Assembly: GCA_963971285.1 (NCBI GenBank)
Contig: OZ020255.1
Span: forward strand, 17,132,931 to 17,196,930
DNA from: Astropecten irregularis
Taxonomy: Eukaryota > Echinodermata > Asteroidea > Paxillosida > Astropectinidae
Direction: 5' to 3'
DNA length: 64,000 nucleotides
Shown here piece after piece: positions 23,730-34,820 of this stretch; position 1 is the stretch's first letter, and each line of letters opens with the position of its first letter. Under the pieces are notes generated by a model. It had not been told where the DNA came from. It did no database searches and saw only the letters and a list, made by a program, of their open reading frames with translations. A program made the position numbers and the translations under genes.

Positions 23730-24096
23730 ACATTCATACGAAGCTGTAGGGACATGCTGAAAAAATAAATTTGTACGAGCTATATGTCGTACGTACGAGT
23801 TGTTTGTCGTACGTACGAGATGTAAGTCGATCGTACGTACGACTTATATGTCAAACGTACGACTTATGAATCATAGCTCGTACGTACGATATATAAGTCG
23901 TACGTACGAGTTGTATGTCGCACGTACGATATGTAAGTCGTACGTACGAGTTGTATGTCGTACGTACGAGATGTAAGTCGTACGTACGACTTATATCTCG
24001 TACGTACGACATATAACTCGTACGTACGAGTTACGGTAGGTCAGAGAGAGGCAATATTTTTTTCAGCATGTCCCTAATACAGCTTCGTACATTCCT
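23730..24096. mobile_element. TIR element with an interior array of CGTACG palindromes
   Basis: Inverted ends: left ACGAAGCTGTAGGGACATGC then 'tgaaaaaa'; right 'tttttttcagcatgtccc' then 'taatacagcttcgt'. The flanks carry a direct repeat ACATTC on both sides, a plausible 6-bp target duplication. The interior (about 23772-24035) repeats a unit of about 20 bp, TCGTACGTACGA plus eight variable bases, about 13 times. No coding sequence. Confidence 0.8.
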
Positions 24097-25321
24097 AGAA
24101 GAGGATGAAAAAATTGGGAAAAACCTGAGAGATTAGCGAATCATCGTCACGCCCCTACGATTTTCAATTTGCCAAGTAGCATTCATCGTTGTAAATCCTT
24201 GCGGTGCAGCTCCGGTTAACGCTTGGTATAAACTCAGCCCGTTGGACACAAAACCACGGCATTTGGTCCCAGAGGCCAGGCTGAGCATGATTGCCATACG
24301 GTGTAAAAAGATGATAAAGGCCTTTAGGGAAACACGCAGACATATTGGATGGTTGTATTGCATGTTACCACGGCTATAGGTTATTCATTTATGTATCTTT
24401 TTATTCTTCTTCATACTCATCATGTTTACATCAAATCTTTTGAACATTATGCAGTGAAATTGGTTACCGAGTATACTGACACTGTAATTATATTCAATCA
24501 CGCGATGTTACTGCGCCAACTCATTGCAGACAAATGACAATGACTGTCTGGAAGCCAACAATATTAATGAAATAATTAAATAAAAAAAATATGTCACTCC
24601 GAGAAATAAATCTTGCAATTTTATCCAAAGAGACGTATTACATTAGAAATAACATTGGATTGAGGGCAAACAAATTGAAAGAAAATATTTTTTTATGAAG
24701 ACCTTGATAGAAATTAATATGAATGTCATAAGACACGCATTGTATATTGAGTTCATAAACATGGGCAGCACAAAGACTTAAACATATTTTTCCGTGGAAG
24801 GAAGGGTCTTTTGTAACACGCTTGATGGTTTTGAAGTCCACTAATGGTAGTTTGAGCTTTATGGAACAAGGATGAGGAAGAATTTAAGGAAGACAAATTA
24901 TACAGTCGAAACAAGAAGCTTTGGGATTATTGTAATTTTGTTTCTCCGAAGTCACTTACCCAGGGGAGAATATTGTAAATCTCCTGGTTTGAGCGAAAGA
25001 TAACGAAGACGAATGGTGGAATATACACACACGGTCGTGACTGGGAAAACTAATGAAGAACGATCGTTCATCTTTTGCCTATCCAGCGAAAGGTTAATCA
25101 TTGAAGTTTCTAAGTACACAGAACATGAATAATACACTCAATCGCTTTATCCACTGGCTTCCTGTTGTGAATAAGTCAAAGAACGGATTTTGAATGTTTT
25201 CGTTTAGAAATGCTCTTCCGTTCGTTTCATGGTGAATGACGAAGCGAAAGTCCAACACGAGCACAAATAGCGTGGCGTGTTGGTTTATGTACTCGCGAAG
25301 ACGAGCAAATAGCGAAAGCAG
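24097..25321. other. No recognisable feature
   Basis: AT-rich intergenic sequence with short open frames and no repeats shared with the window. Confidence 0.45.
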
Positions 25322-25469
25322 AGGTCGATTTCACGAAGCCCTATGATCGATCATAATTCGAGTTACGAAGAATAACCCATCGTAGGGGGCCTATCCTACA
25401 AAGGGTTGCAATGCGTTATAAGTCCTACGATTGATAGCAAGTTACGATGAGTTTAGTGAAATCGACCCC
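25322..25469 (+). mobile_element. Element C
   Basis: AGGTCGATTTCACGAAGCCC at the left; 'tttagtgaaatcgacccc' at the right; full-length, about 148 bp, with an 8-bp insertion near 'gtagggggcctatcc'. Confidence 0.85.
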
Positions 25470-26359
25470 TGGTGATAATACCAGTGAGGATCACACAAAG
25501 ACGTGTTCAAATTATATCGCCTATTAAACTGACATACGCTTTGGCTTAGCTTATCTTACCGTAAAGAAAACGGTCACTTCAGCAAATTGACTGAAAGATT
25601 TGTATGCTTACGATGCATTTTTAGATATTTACTCCTAACAAACATCGTCTAAGATAGACTCTTTGAAGCATAAAGATTGTCTTTATTGATGATAGAGTCG
25701 GATATCCAAATTCAAAACGATGACTCATTTGAGATGCTTTTTCGCGGTAAAATTTCAACCCCAATTTAAGTTCATTTTTTGTGAAGCAGAGACAGTCTGA
25801 GCATAATGAGTTCCACCTTGACCCCTGGAGATGCAGTGCCATGGCGTATTAATCCGCATCTTGATTCATTTCATTAACGTCCTGGTGATGTCCTTGTGCG
25901 GTATACTCCATATACCTTTTGGCGTCAGGCATGATGAGTGGAGATAAGTGTATATAGGCGCTCACATTTCATCCTAATGAATGGTTCACATAAAATGTGA
26001 AATATATCTTCTAAATGTGCGAACGGCGATAAGATTTACCTAGTTTTACTATTGCCCTTTAGTTACATTTCACTTTCTGTTGTTGAAAGTCCAGTCCGAA
26101 ATTGGTTAAAGATACATAAATGAAGCATGGCTATATCATCCCTTTAACAGTTCATCATGTGTAACAGTGTAAGACTATCAGCGCTTAAGGTTAAGACGCG
26201 TAGTCAGCATATTCCGTGTTCAATTAATTTGAACAATTGTCTACAGGTGCATGCTTGTACGTTCAACAGCATGTGTAATCAACACGTTTGAATGTAGTGT
26301 CTCATTACACCGTATAACGATATGTTCCAGCTTACGTTGGGCAGGTAATGTCGTTATTA

Positions 26360-26806
26360 ACGGCTTTCATGTCACTGATGGAATCCTGACTTACCCAATG
26401 TGATTTTCGTTGTGTAATGAAATAGTCTGTTGTCGTTTTTAAATGATCAGATAGCCTTGAGGCCATGCGAGTACCCTGACTGCATCCAATACAATTTACG
26501 TTGTATAGTATATATTTACGAAATAGTCTGTTGCCGTTTTTAAATGTTCGGTAGCCTTAACCCTTTGTGAGTACCAAGACTGCACCCAATGCAATTTACT
26601 GTGAATAATGAAATAGTATGTTGCCAGTTTAAATGATCCGATAGCCTTAAGGCTTTGCGAGTACCCTGACTGCACCAAATGTGATTTACATTGTGTAATG
26701 AAATAGTCTGTTTCCTCTTTCAAATTATCCATTAGCCTTAAGGCTATGCGAGTACCCTGACTGCATCCAATGCAATTTACTGTGAATAATGAAATAGTCT
26801 GCTGTA
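26360..26806 (+). repeat. 91-bp satellite, array 1 (about 5 units)
   Basis: The landmark 'gaaatagtctgt' recurs at 26419, 26520, 26610, 26700 and 26791, a period of 90-91 bp (101 for the first). Each unit also holds 'agccttaaggct' or a variant and 'gcgagtaccctgactgca'. The left flank 'aacggctttcatgtcactga' is shared with array 2. Confidence 0.9.
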
Positions 26807-27082
26807 GCCGTTCGGCCCCAACGAGCCAGTAGCCAAACGGTGCTTCAACTTCCCATGAGCCTCAACCGTACGGCATCTTGCAATGCGCGCACGATGCTCA
26901 AGAGGGATTCGCTGTTGTAACAGGGAAATGTTTACGACGCATAATTTTATTTCGCTGCTGTCGAATCTAATTACAAAGCTCTGAAGGTATCTTCTTTCTA
27001 TTGTGCGTGTGCCTTGCTTTTCCACACGAGTCTTGCTTACGTGCAGGCGTGTGGAGTATGAAGACATACTCGAGTCCTCTTC

Positions 27083-27441
27083 TTTAAAGGTGATGTCAAA
27101 TTTTGTCGAAGAAATTCAGATTCATGGGCAAAACTATCAAGGAAGATACAGTAACAGTCATCTGTGAAAATTTCAGTTCCATGCCCACCTTTGAGAAAAC
27201 AGTGAAAAACGGCAACAATATTTGCTGAAATCTTTCTATCGTTATTTTTGATCTTTAAAAGGTCATAATTGTTTTTGGTCACTGGTTTTACCCTTTTCTA
27301 GATAAATATAGCATTTCAGGCAGAAAGATTGTAACGGTGTGTTTCTACCATCACCATCGTTATACCTTGTAAGTTATAGGTAAATATATGAACTTTAGAT
27401 TTCTGTTTCGATACGCTACCAAAGTATGATAGTACCTTTAA
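27083..27441 (+). mobile_element. MITE B, copy 3 (TACTTTGG-type ends, diverged)
   Basis: Starts TTTAAAGGTGATGTCAAATT and ends ACCAAAGTATGATAGTACCT-TTAA. The core blocks 'agattcatgggcaaaa', 'gaagatacagtaac', 'gtgtttctaccatcacca' and 'ataccttgtaagtta' are recognisable. About 359 bp, non-coding. Confidence 0.75.
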
Positions 27442-28216
27442 GATTCAAATCTTGTCTTTTCTTATTACTGCAAAACATGAACCGCTGACTATGTCTGTTT
27501 TACCAGAACCCAATACGTAAAACGTAAATTATGTATTTAATGGACAACGAAAGTAATGAATAGGAAGCAATAAGTAATATGCGAGGAAATAATTTGGTAC
27601 GAGAACGGCCTAGTATGACCCTGAATTTTTGCACTCATGTCGAATACTGAATGCAGGTGCATGGTCCATTCTCGCTGCCGAATATACTCGAAAGACAATT
27701 CTAATCTAACCGTTCCTTTCTTTTTTGTTTTTGTTCATCGCTACGTCGTCATTTTGCATGGGTAGATTGTACAATTGGGGCATGTAATTGCTTCCTAGTG
27801 GCTCGCGCCGCGTGGGTACAGAACATAGTCGAAAATATTATGCGCGGCAGCCGTTAGACAAAAAAAGTGCGATCGGGAACCGGTTAATTCTCGGGTGACT
27901 TTTTACATGCCGCGCGCATTGCTCAGAGCGTGAAATACTGCATTGGTACATATAGGTATAACAGCGATTACTGCGCGACCGAATTATGCACGGAAAACGA
28001 TGGGAGGCCTTCGAAAGTGAGATGTTTACACCTCGGCTTAAAATATGGAGAAATGTTAAATTCGTGAAATCGTAAAAAGAAGAAGATAAACTGCATCTGT
28101 TAATTATGCAGGTTGTTACATTGTGTGATGAGCAATTATTTCATGAGAACACGTAATGCGATTTCTTTTTTTACATTTTATTGCGGCTATTTAAATCAAA
28201 CGAAGTATCTGACTTG
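27442..28216. other. No recognisable feature
   Basis: Intergenic, locally CG-containing around 27790-27990, with no convincing open frame. Confidence 0.4.
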
Positions 28217-28282
28217 AGTGTTGCTCTTGTTGGATGAGTATACAGTGCTCATCCACGTCGGTGAAGGGCAAGCCTAATTTGC
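28217..28282 (+). repeat. SINE tail fragment
   Basis: 'gagtatacagtgctcatcc' and 'cggtgaagggcaagccta' match the 3' part of the tRNA-derived SINEs at 34305-34458 (minus strand) and 53971-54085. No tRNA-like head is attached. Confidence 0.5.
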
Positions 28283-28836
28283 ATATTATCTTGTTGTCAT
28301 AATTTTGTTGAATTCTATTAATTTAACCAGCCGCAATGAAATGTTAAAAACATGACAATAAATTGAATGGACCCATCGTTTGCGTTTCTTTTGTGGCTTG
28401 TATAATCTAGCCCACGTCCATAGCAATGAATCTTGATTATTATACCTCATTGCATTCAACTGTCATCAAGATAGCTCTATACATCTGTCCTTCATATCGA
28501 CACTGTATACTTACATTGTATTACTAATATCATTCAATCAAATGTCAATTGTCAGAAATACTCGTGCAGTCGTATTCATCATCATGGGTATTACACCATG
28601 TCCAGGCCTAGTTTGTTGGATTATGAAAAAACGGCTGGCAAATCTGCAGCAGATGTTCCGTTCCCATGCCAGCGATATAGGCTAAGTCAGTGGGCTGTTA
28701 CGGCTTCCGGCTATTCTTCCGGTCATTTCGTTCTAAACTGTGCGCGGTCGGCTACATTTTGTTATCACCTTATAACGTTACCATGGCAACATCTTCTAGA
28801 TTAAATACCGAAAAGGCTCCGTGATGTATCATCCTA

Positions 28837-29360
28837 ATTTCCTTCCTTCATTTGGTGCGCTGCCGTTGTTGTTGTTTTGGGAGGTGATGTTGGCTTGTGA
28901 ATCTACCGCAGGTTTTAACGGCTTTCATGTCACTGATGGAACCCTGACTACTTCCAATGCAATTTACATTGTGTAATGAAATAGTCTGTTGCCGTTTTTA
29001 AATGATCCGGTAGCCATAAGGCTTTGCGAGTACCCTGACTGCATCCAATGTGATTTACACTGTGTAATGAAATAGTCTGTTGCCGTTTTTAAATGATGCG
29101 GTAGCCTTAAGGCATTGCGAGTACCCTGACTGCGTCCAATGTGATTTACACTGTGTAATGAAATAGTCTGTTGCCGTTTTTAAATGATCCTGTAGCCTTA
29201 AGGCTTTGCGAGTACCCTGACTGCGTCCAATGTGATTTACATTGTGTAATGAAATAGTCTGTTGCCGTTTTTAGATGATCCGGTATTTCTTTCCTTCATT
29301 TTGTGCGCCGTTGTTGTTGTTGTTTGTGAGGTGATGTTGGCTTGTGAATATACCGCAGGC
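28837..29360 (+). repeat. 91-bp satellite array 2, bracketed by direct repeats of about 75 bp
   Basis: The landmark 'gaaatagtctgttgcc' recurs at 28977, 29068, 29159 and 29250, exactly 91 bp apart. On both sides lies a direct repeat of about 75 bp ('tttccttccttcatttggtg' to 'ggtgatgttggcttgtgaat') at 28837-28914 and 29287-29360. Units hold 'agccttaaggct' palindromes as in array 1. Confidence 0.9.
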
Positions 29361-29980
29361 GGGGTCAGTACCAATGCTCTTGTCGACTTGTAATCGCTCT
29401 GATATATGAAATATTAATCAATCATTCCGCGCGTAAACCACGAACAAACAGCTCAGAGCACAACTTGCAGTGCTGCAATTGAATTACATGCCGCATTGCA
29501 GTTTTCATGCCATTAATATCATTTGGTATAATTATACCCGGAGCCGAATAGGTCACTTTTGATGGGCGAAGTCAATGGCGCTCCCCTGTCGTGCGTTAAC
29601 ACGTAGGATGTCGAACATTTTGACATGTTTGATTGATTAGCGTTATAGGTCAAATTGTTCCACATCAAATGAAATGTCAGGTCGACTTACTTAGCTTGAA
29701 CAAGCCCTGGGTCTAACCTCCGAGCATGCTTAGTTGAAAAATAATCGCTGAAAGGAAATTCTCACGCTGAGCGAAGAGCAGTCGTGTACCAGTCAGTATC
29801 AATACACTTGACATAGACATTTGAAGCTGGTATCCCGTTTGATGCACTATGTCTGCTTCTCTAATTGCTTGAATGGAACCAAAAGGAGAATGATTTAACT
29901 TTGCTCGTTTTCAACACCTGTCAGACCTAAAAATGCAATAGGATACATCACTTAGTGTTGCCGGTAATAAATGGCATCTG
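29361..29980. other. No recognisable feature
   Basis: Intergenic between satellite array 2 and an element C; nothing shared or coding seen. Confidence 0.4.
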
Positions 29981-30129
29981 GGGTCGAATTCACGAAGCCC
30001 TACGACCGATCGTAACTCGAGTTACAAAGGAGAACCCATCGTATTGGCATATCTTACGTAGGGCTGCAATATCAAATGCAGTCCTCCAATTGAGAGTAAG
30101 TTACGATGAGTTTGGTGAAATCGAGCCCT
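29981..30129 (+). mobile_element. Element C
   Basis: GGGTCGAATTCACGAAGCCC at the left; 'gtttggtgaaatcgagccc' at the right; internal CCGATCGTAACTCGAGTTAC block. Full-length. Confidence 0.85.
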
Positions 30130-30632
30130 GATTTCTTTTCTGCAGAGCTGCAGAGACGCAGCCAAGCGCTTACAAACCTAGGCCCCGGTCGCCAAACGTC
30201 GCTTTAACACACCGTTTGCTTACAAATGGGATATGCTCCTGCTTTTATGACGCTCCTGCCCCGAAGTAACACCGAGTGACTGTACACTGAATTTCCAGGC
30301 ATAATCCGACAAAAAGCCCTTAAGAGGATGAAATTAATCCCGAGATTTGAACCCAGGTCTTCCCTTAAATCCGCCCAAGAATTCTATATAAGGACCGTTC
30401 ATTAAACTGAGAGTAAATGGAGTAATCTACCTGACTGATATTAAGATGCCCTTGGCTTCTTAAACATCGTTTTTCCCTCTCTGATGTGAAGGATCAACTA
30501 CCACATCCCTCTCCCTTGAGCTGTTTTGAAGAAGAATGAATACATGATGAATATTCATGAGTCTTAATTGTTTGCGTTAGGAGAGGGCAGGGACGTTGTC
30601 GTGTGATGGCCTTACAGCGAAATTTGCACTAA

Positions 30633-32548
30633 TAGTCCGTGGGCCGTGGCCTTTTATTCGCTCGTTTCGTGACCATCATCACCGAATTTGTTCCCACTTG
30701 GCATGGATGTAGATCTGACATTACTGAACAAGAATTGATTTGTTCCCACGTCCAATTTGTGTTCACTAAAGAGAAATTTGCGATAGAAAATCGTCAAATT
30801 TTACGTACAGAAAAAACATAAGAATAAACAGCGCCCTCAATCGGTAGAAAGTAATTATCTACATAATAATACTATAGGAACTGCATACCCGTGCTAATTT
30901 TATTCCCGATGTAAAACCCTTTACATGGTTGGAAACTGATCAAACTTCAACGTAATTATTTCTAGGGACATTTTAATTGTCGTTTTAATTAAAAGAAAGT
31001 TAGGTGAATGCCTGAATGAAAAATATGACACATGTTTCTGAAGATGTTGCTCACAGCAAACTGCTGTCGCAATTTGGCATTGTTATGTATGAGAGTCGGT
31101 TCTTGAAAACACTGGGAAATTATTCTAATGACTGTTTTGTTTTGAAATATAGAATTTCCACCACGAACAATGATAATTCATTAGGCAAAACAATGGTCTT
31201 ACACAAAAGACGGGCCCTACACTTGTAAAATTTATAGCATGTTGTTCAATTATTATTGTGACTCTAAATTTGTTCCGAAAAAAGATTTCACCACTTCATT
31301 TTGTGATGGGCTCCATACAATAGTCTTACCACTAAACAAACATTGCATTTATGATAAAGAATTAAATAAAAATATGACTGAAATTCCAACGAAGGATGTT
31401 AAAAATGTTTATTTTTAACAATTATGATAATTACATAATTGTCCTATTATGTATCCTATTTTCTTAGGATACATTGGCTATGTGTACTTTTGCAATGAGC
31501 TGCATGTAGGGTGAAAAGTAAAATAAATGATTGCAAAGGGTAAAAAGAGTACATGTACTTACACTTCACACTGTCACTTTCACTGTCTGATCCATCATGG
31601 GTACACATGAAATAATACCCCTGTGAAAGGTTAAGCTTAATCGGCCATATGAGTCTCAAGGGAATATTATTGAAAAACTTAGTGAATTCTTTTCTTATAA
31701 AATATAAAGAATACTGTAGTTTTGATCATGCGTGGCAAGATATTTCTGTTAGTGTTTTCTAAAAAAGAAATAATTTATACATCTTATAATTAGCATTTTG
31801 GACCAAAATATTTTAACAGCAAAATCATGTGAGATCATACAGTGGGCGTGGCTTGAAATAAAGATTCCTTTGTAGGAATAAAGTCATGTATGCAACTATT
31901 GAAGTCTCAACTTCATTGTGATAATTGTTTTGTTTTCTTTGTCATCAAATATTTTTATTGTAATTTTATTTAGATTAAATATTCTGGTAGGTTCAAAACG
32001 TCAGGCATTCCCAAGAAAGTTTCAGGTCAACTCAGTCCGTGATTATTTTAGGCTCTTATTTTGGTTGATGAGCAATTTGCAGCAGTTTATTATTTCCTCA
32101 TCATTTATAAATTTGCTGGGAGAAACATCTTCAAAAACATGTGTCATATTTTCCATCCAGCATTCACCTAATTTTCCCATAATTAAAACAACAAATAAAA
32201 TGTCCCTAGAAATAATTACGTTGAAGTTTGATCAGTTTCCAATCATGTAAAGGGTTTTACATCGGGAATAAAATGAGCACGGGTATGCAGTTCCTATAGT
32301 ATTATTATGTAGATAATTACTTTCTACCGATTGAGGGCGCTGTTTATTCTTATGTTTTTTCTGTACGTAAAATTTGACGATTTTCTATCGCAAATTTCTC
32401 TTTAGTGAACACAAATTGGACGTGGGAACAAATCAATTCTTGTTCAGTAATGTCAGATCTACATCCATGCCAAGTGGGAACAAATTCGGTGATGATGGTC
32501 ACGTAACTCAAAAACTAAATCGAATTTGGCCTCACGGCCCACGGACTA
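30633..32548. mobile_element. Harbinger-like foldback transposon, 1.9 kb, non-autonomous
   Basis: The ends are TAGTCCGTGGGCCGTG and its exact complement CACGGCCCACGGACTA. Both are flanked by TAA (30630-30632 and 32549-32551), a 3-bp target duplication as used by PIF/Harbinger elements. Long inverted arms of about 430 bp follow (left to about 31065, right from about 32105), including 'caccgaatttgttcccac' and 'gagggcgctgtttattct' with their complements. The central 1 kb is AT-rich; its open frames (for example 31016-31228, 31456-31659, 31918-32250) show no transposase motif. Part of the centre, near 31620-31720, resembles the 'ctcaatcggacat' block of MITE B. Confidence 0.8.
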
Positions 32549-32551
32549 TAA

Positions 32552-33030
32552 TGCCGTGCGCATTATGCGCCAAGGCTAGCGATGATGCTGCGTTTTCGCT
32601 TGTCCTTGCGAGACGCATTTGCACTGTTGGTATAGAGGAACAATGCATTTTATGATCACATCGTTGACCTATACGTATTGCACTGTATCCGTGCGACTGT
32701 TTCCAACGTCAAGACGATGTTTTCATATGCTAGTATTTGCTCAAAGTATTTGTCAATAAAATAATCCTTGCAATCATTTAAACGAAGCTATATACGATAA
32801 TCTATTGCAAGCTCATCTTAATCGGATTATAAAGTATTTAGTGGTTTTCGTAAAAATGTCATTTCGATGGATAATGGATGTTTTAGCAAATGCCATTTTA
32901 TGACATCTTGAATACATCGGCCTTAAGTGTTCATTTGAAGGACAATTTTTGTTTAATGAACATTTAGCTGAACGTTCTTTTGGCTTGTACTTGTATTAAG
33001 AGACAGCATGTTAAAAAATTCAATTTGTGT
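32552..33030. other. No recognisable feature
   Basis: Intergenic sequence between the Harbinger-like element and a SINE fragment. Confidence 0.4.
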
Positions 33031-33150
33031 TTGTTCAGGAGGTCGCCGGTTGGAATCCCGCTCCAGTCAATTTTTATTTGTTCATTTGTCAATGACTTAA
33101 AATTCATTTAGTTTCCCTTTTGGTTATTTGATGATTAATTTATTTTGTGG
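33031..33150 (+). repeat. tRNA-derived SINE fragment
   Basis: 'aggaggtcgccggttggaatcccgc' (spanning about 33040-33063) is a decayed B-box region (GGTTGGAATCC). It is followed by a tail containing 'agtttcccttttggttattt', which recurs at 39961-39990. The 5' tRNA half is missing. Confidence 0.55.
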
Positions 33151-34070
33151 TGGAAAGAATTGTCCTTGATAAATGCAGTTTGTTGTTTGACTTAATTGCA
33201 TGTAGGGTTTTGCTATTGGAGATAAATTTCGATGCCTCCGTTCAGCTCCAATTTGCACTTTTGAAAATTTGAATCAATGAAACAAATCTTTGAGTAATGA
33301 TATCTGAAACGTATTCACTGACTGTTTTGATTAATCTGTACGAAATAACCATCTGTGGTCGTTCCATGTTTCAATTATATCTCTATCCTTGAAATTCAAT
33401 CACTTGGTTAATAACATTCAGTGACCATTCAATTCAAATCATCCGGACCATTGTTTATACGCAGTACAGCACTTCATCTTCAATAAGCAATGTTGTTGAT
33501 CATGGCACAGGGCGCTGTTTGTCAAACAGAGTTTCATTCCATATCTAACTGTGGAACTTAATACTGCAACCGATCTGTAGTCCAGCGCGTTGTGTGCTGC
33601 CTGATGAGTGAGCCACGTCGCCATTCCAAGCAACCTTGGGTATTCCATGTCCTTAAGATTGTCAGTTGGACACTGCACACTAACGCTAATTGAATTTACA
33701 TATTGCTGTCTCTTTGAGTGGTCCGTGAAGACGCGCTTTACTACTTTAATTTCTCAAGCCTCAGCAACGCGCATCCTCGTAATTTTGTATTTGTAATCCC
33801 AGACACGTAAGACAGAATTGAAAAGGGTCTTTTTGACGCCATGTATAGTTAAACCGAATGCTGTAACAGCTTTGAAACAGTGTCAGTTTTCACAGTAGTG
33901 TAGTATCAGTTTCATCGAGACAGATCGTCTCCAGTTGTAGTTTCATGCGTGTTTCTTAGGAATCCTGATCCAGGAATGAGAGAATAAATTAAGACGTGAA
34001 TTCAAACACAAGGAACCAAGTCAAATAAACCATTGTGATTGTTCGTCGGTGAGATGGAATTATGCAAATT
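33151..34070. other. No recognisable feature
   Basis: Intergenic; the 79-codon minus-strand frame at 33439-33678 overlaps a plus-strand frame and has no motif. Confidence 0.4.
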
Positions 34071-34304
34071 AAGCCCACCGCACACTATACGATCCGACAT
34101 TCCGACTAGGACCCGACTGGTTTTTGGAAGGATCGCAAAGCATTTTGGGAGTTTTAACCGTGATTTCTCCCAGTCGCAGACCCACTCTGATGGCCAGTCG
34201 GCAAGATTCGACTGTCGAATCGCGGTTAAGACTCCCAGAATGCTTTGCGATCCTTTCAAAAACCAGTCGGGTCGTAGTCGGATCGTATAGTGTGCGGTGG
34301 GCTT
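34071..34304. mobile_element. Foldback MITE I, copy 1 (234 bp)
   Basis: Ends AAGCCCACCGCACACTATAC and its complement GTATAGTGTGCGGTGGGCTT. The arms extend inward through 'ccgactggtttttggaagg' and 'gcaaagcattttgggagt' for about 100 bp, so almost the whole element is one hairpin. A second copy is at 61148-61382. Open frames crossing it on both strands are a by-product of the symmetry. Confidence 0.85.
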
Positions 34305-34458
34305 TAGGCTTGCCGTTCACCGTCGTAGATGAGCACTGCATACCCGGTGCTTTCTTGTGTGCACGTGAACAATTTCTTGTGCTAGCTCATGTGAGATTCG
34401 AACCCTTGACTTCCTGCTTACTAGTGCAGATGCCATACCACTAGGCCACCAAGCTAAC
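34305..34458 (-). repeat. tRNA-derived SINE with well-kept head
   Basis: On the minus strand, 34458 to 34381 is a 78-nt tRNA-like head: 5' GTTAGCT can pair with 3' AGCTAGC over seven base pairs (one G-T). It has an A-box-like TGGCCTAGTGG and a B box GGTTCGAATC, and the middle contains CTAGTAA, which would read as an AGT (Thr-type) anticodon loop. The T-stem pairs poorly. A tail with 'gtatgcagtgctcatctacg' and 'gtgaacggcaagcctaa' follows and abuts foldback I. Confidence 0.65.
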
Positions 34459-34473
34459 TGAGGTAATTTAGAT

Positions 34474-34820
34474 TTAAGTTAGTACTTTGGTAAGAAACCA
34501 AAACAGAAATGTTCACAGATTTACTTATAATTTACAGGGTATGAAGATGGTGATGGTAGAAACATACCGTTAAAATCTTTCCGCCTGCAATGCTGTATTT
34601 ATCCAGAAAAGATTAAAACAACTACCGCCAACCTTTTTTATCTTTTTAAGAAATCTAAAATAAAAGAGAATAGACTTAAGAAATTATGTGGTTGTTTTCC
34701 ACTGTTTTCTCCAAAAGTGGGCACCTTTTTTACTGATGACTGTTACTGTATCTGTCTTGATATTTTTGCCCATGAATCTGTTTTTCTTCGATTAAAACCA
34801 AAGTATGATATAACCTTTTA
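34474..34820 (-). mobile_element. MITE B, copy 4 (TACTTTGG-type ends, inverted)
   Basis: Starts TTAAGTTAGTACTTTGGTAA and ends 'caaagtatgatataacctttt'. The core contains 'gaaatgttcacagattta', 'gggtatgaagatggtgatgg' and 'gtagaaacataccgttaaaa'. About 347 bp, non-coding. Confidence 0.8.

Noticed and set aside
23730-24096. CRISPR array, because of regular 20-bp spacing
   Set aside because: The repeats are 12-bp palindromes with related spacers inside inverted terminal repeats in a eukaryotic context; no unique spacers or cas genes.
34124-34444. 106-codon frame, and a mirror frame on the minus strand
   Set aside because: It lies in the arms of foldback I; the same peptides appear at 61119-61383 because the element is repeated and symmetric.
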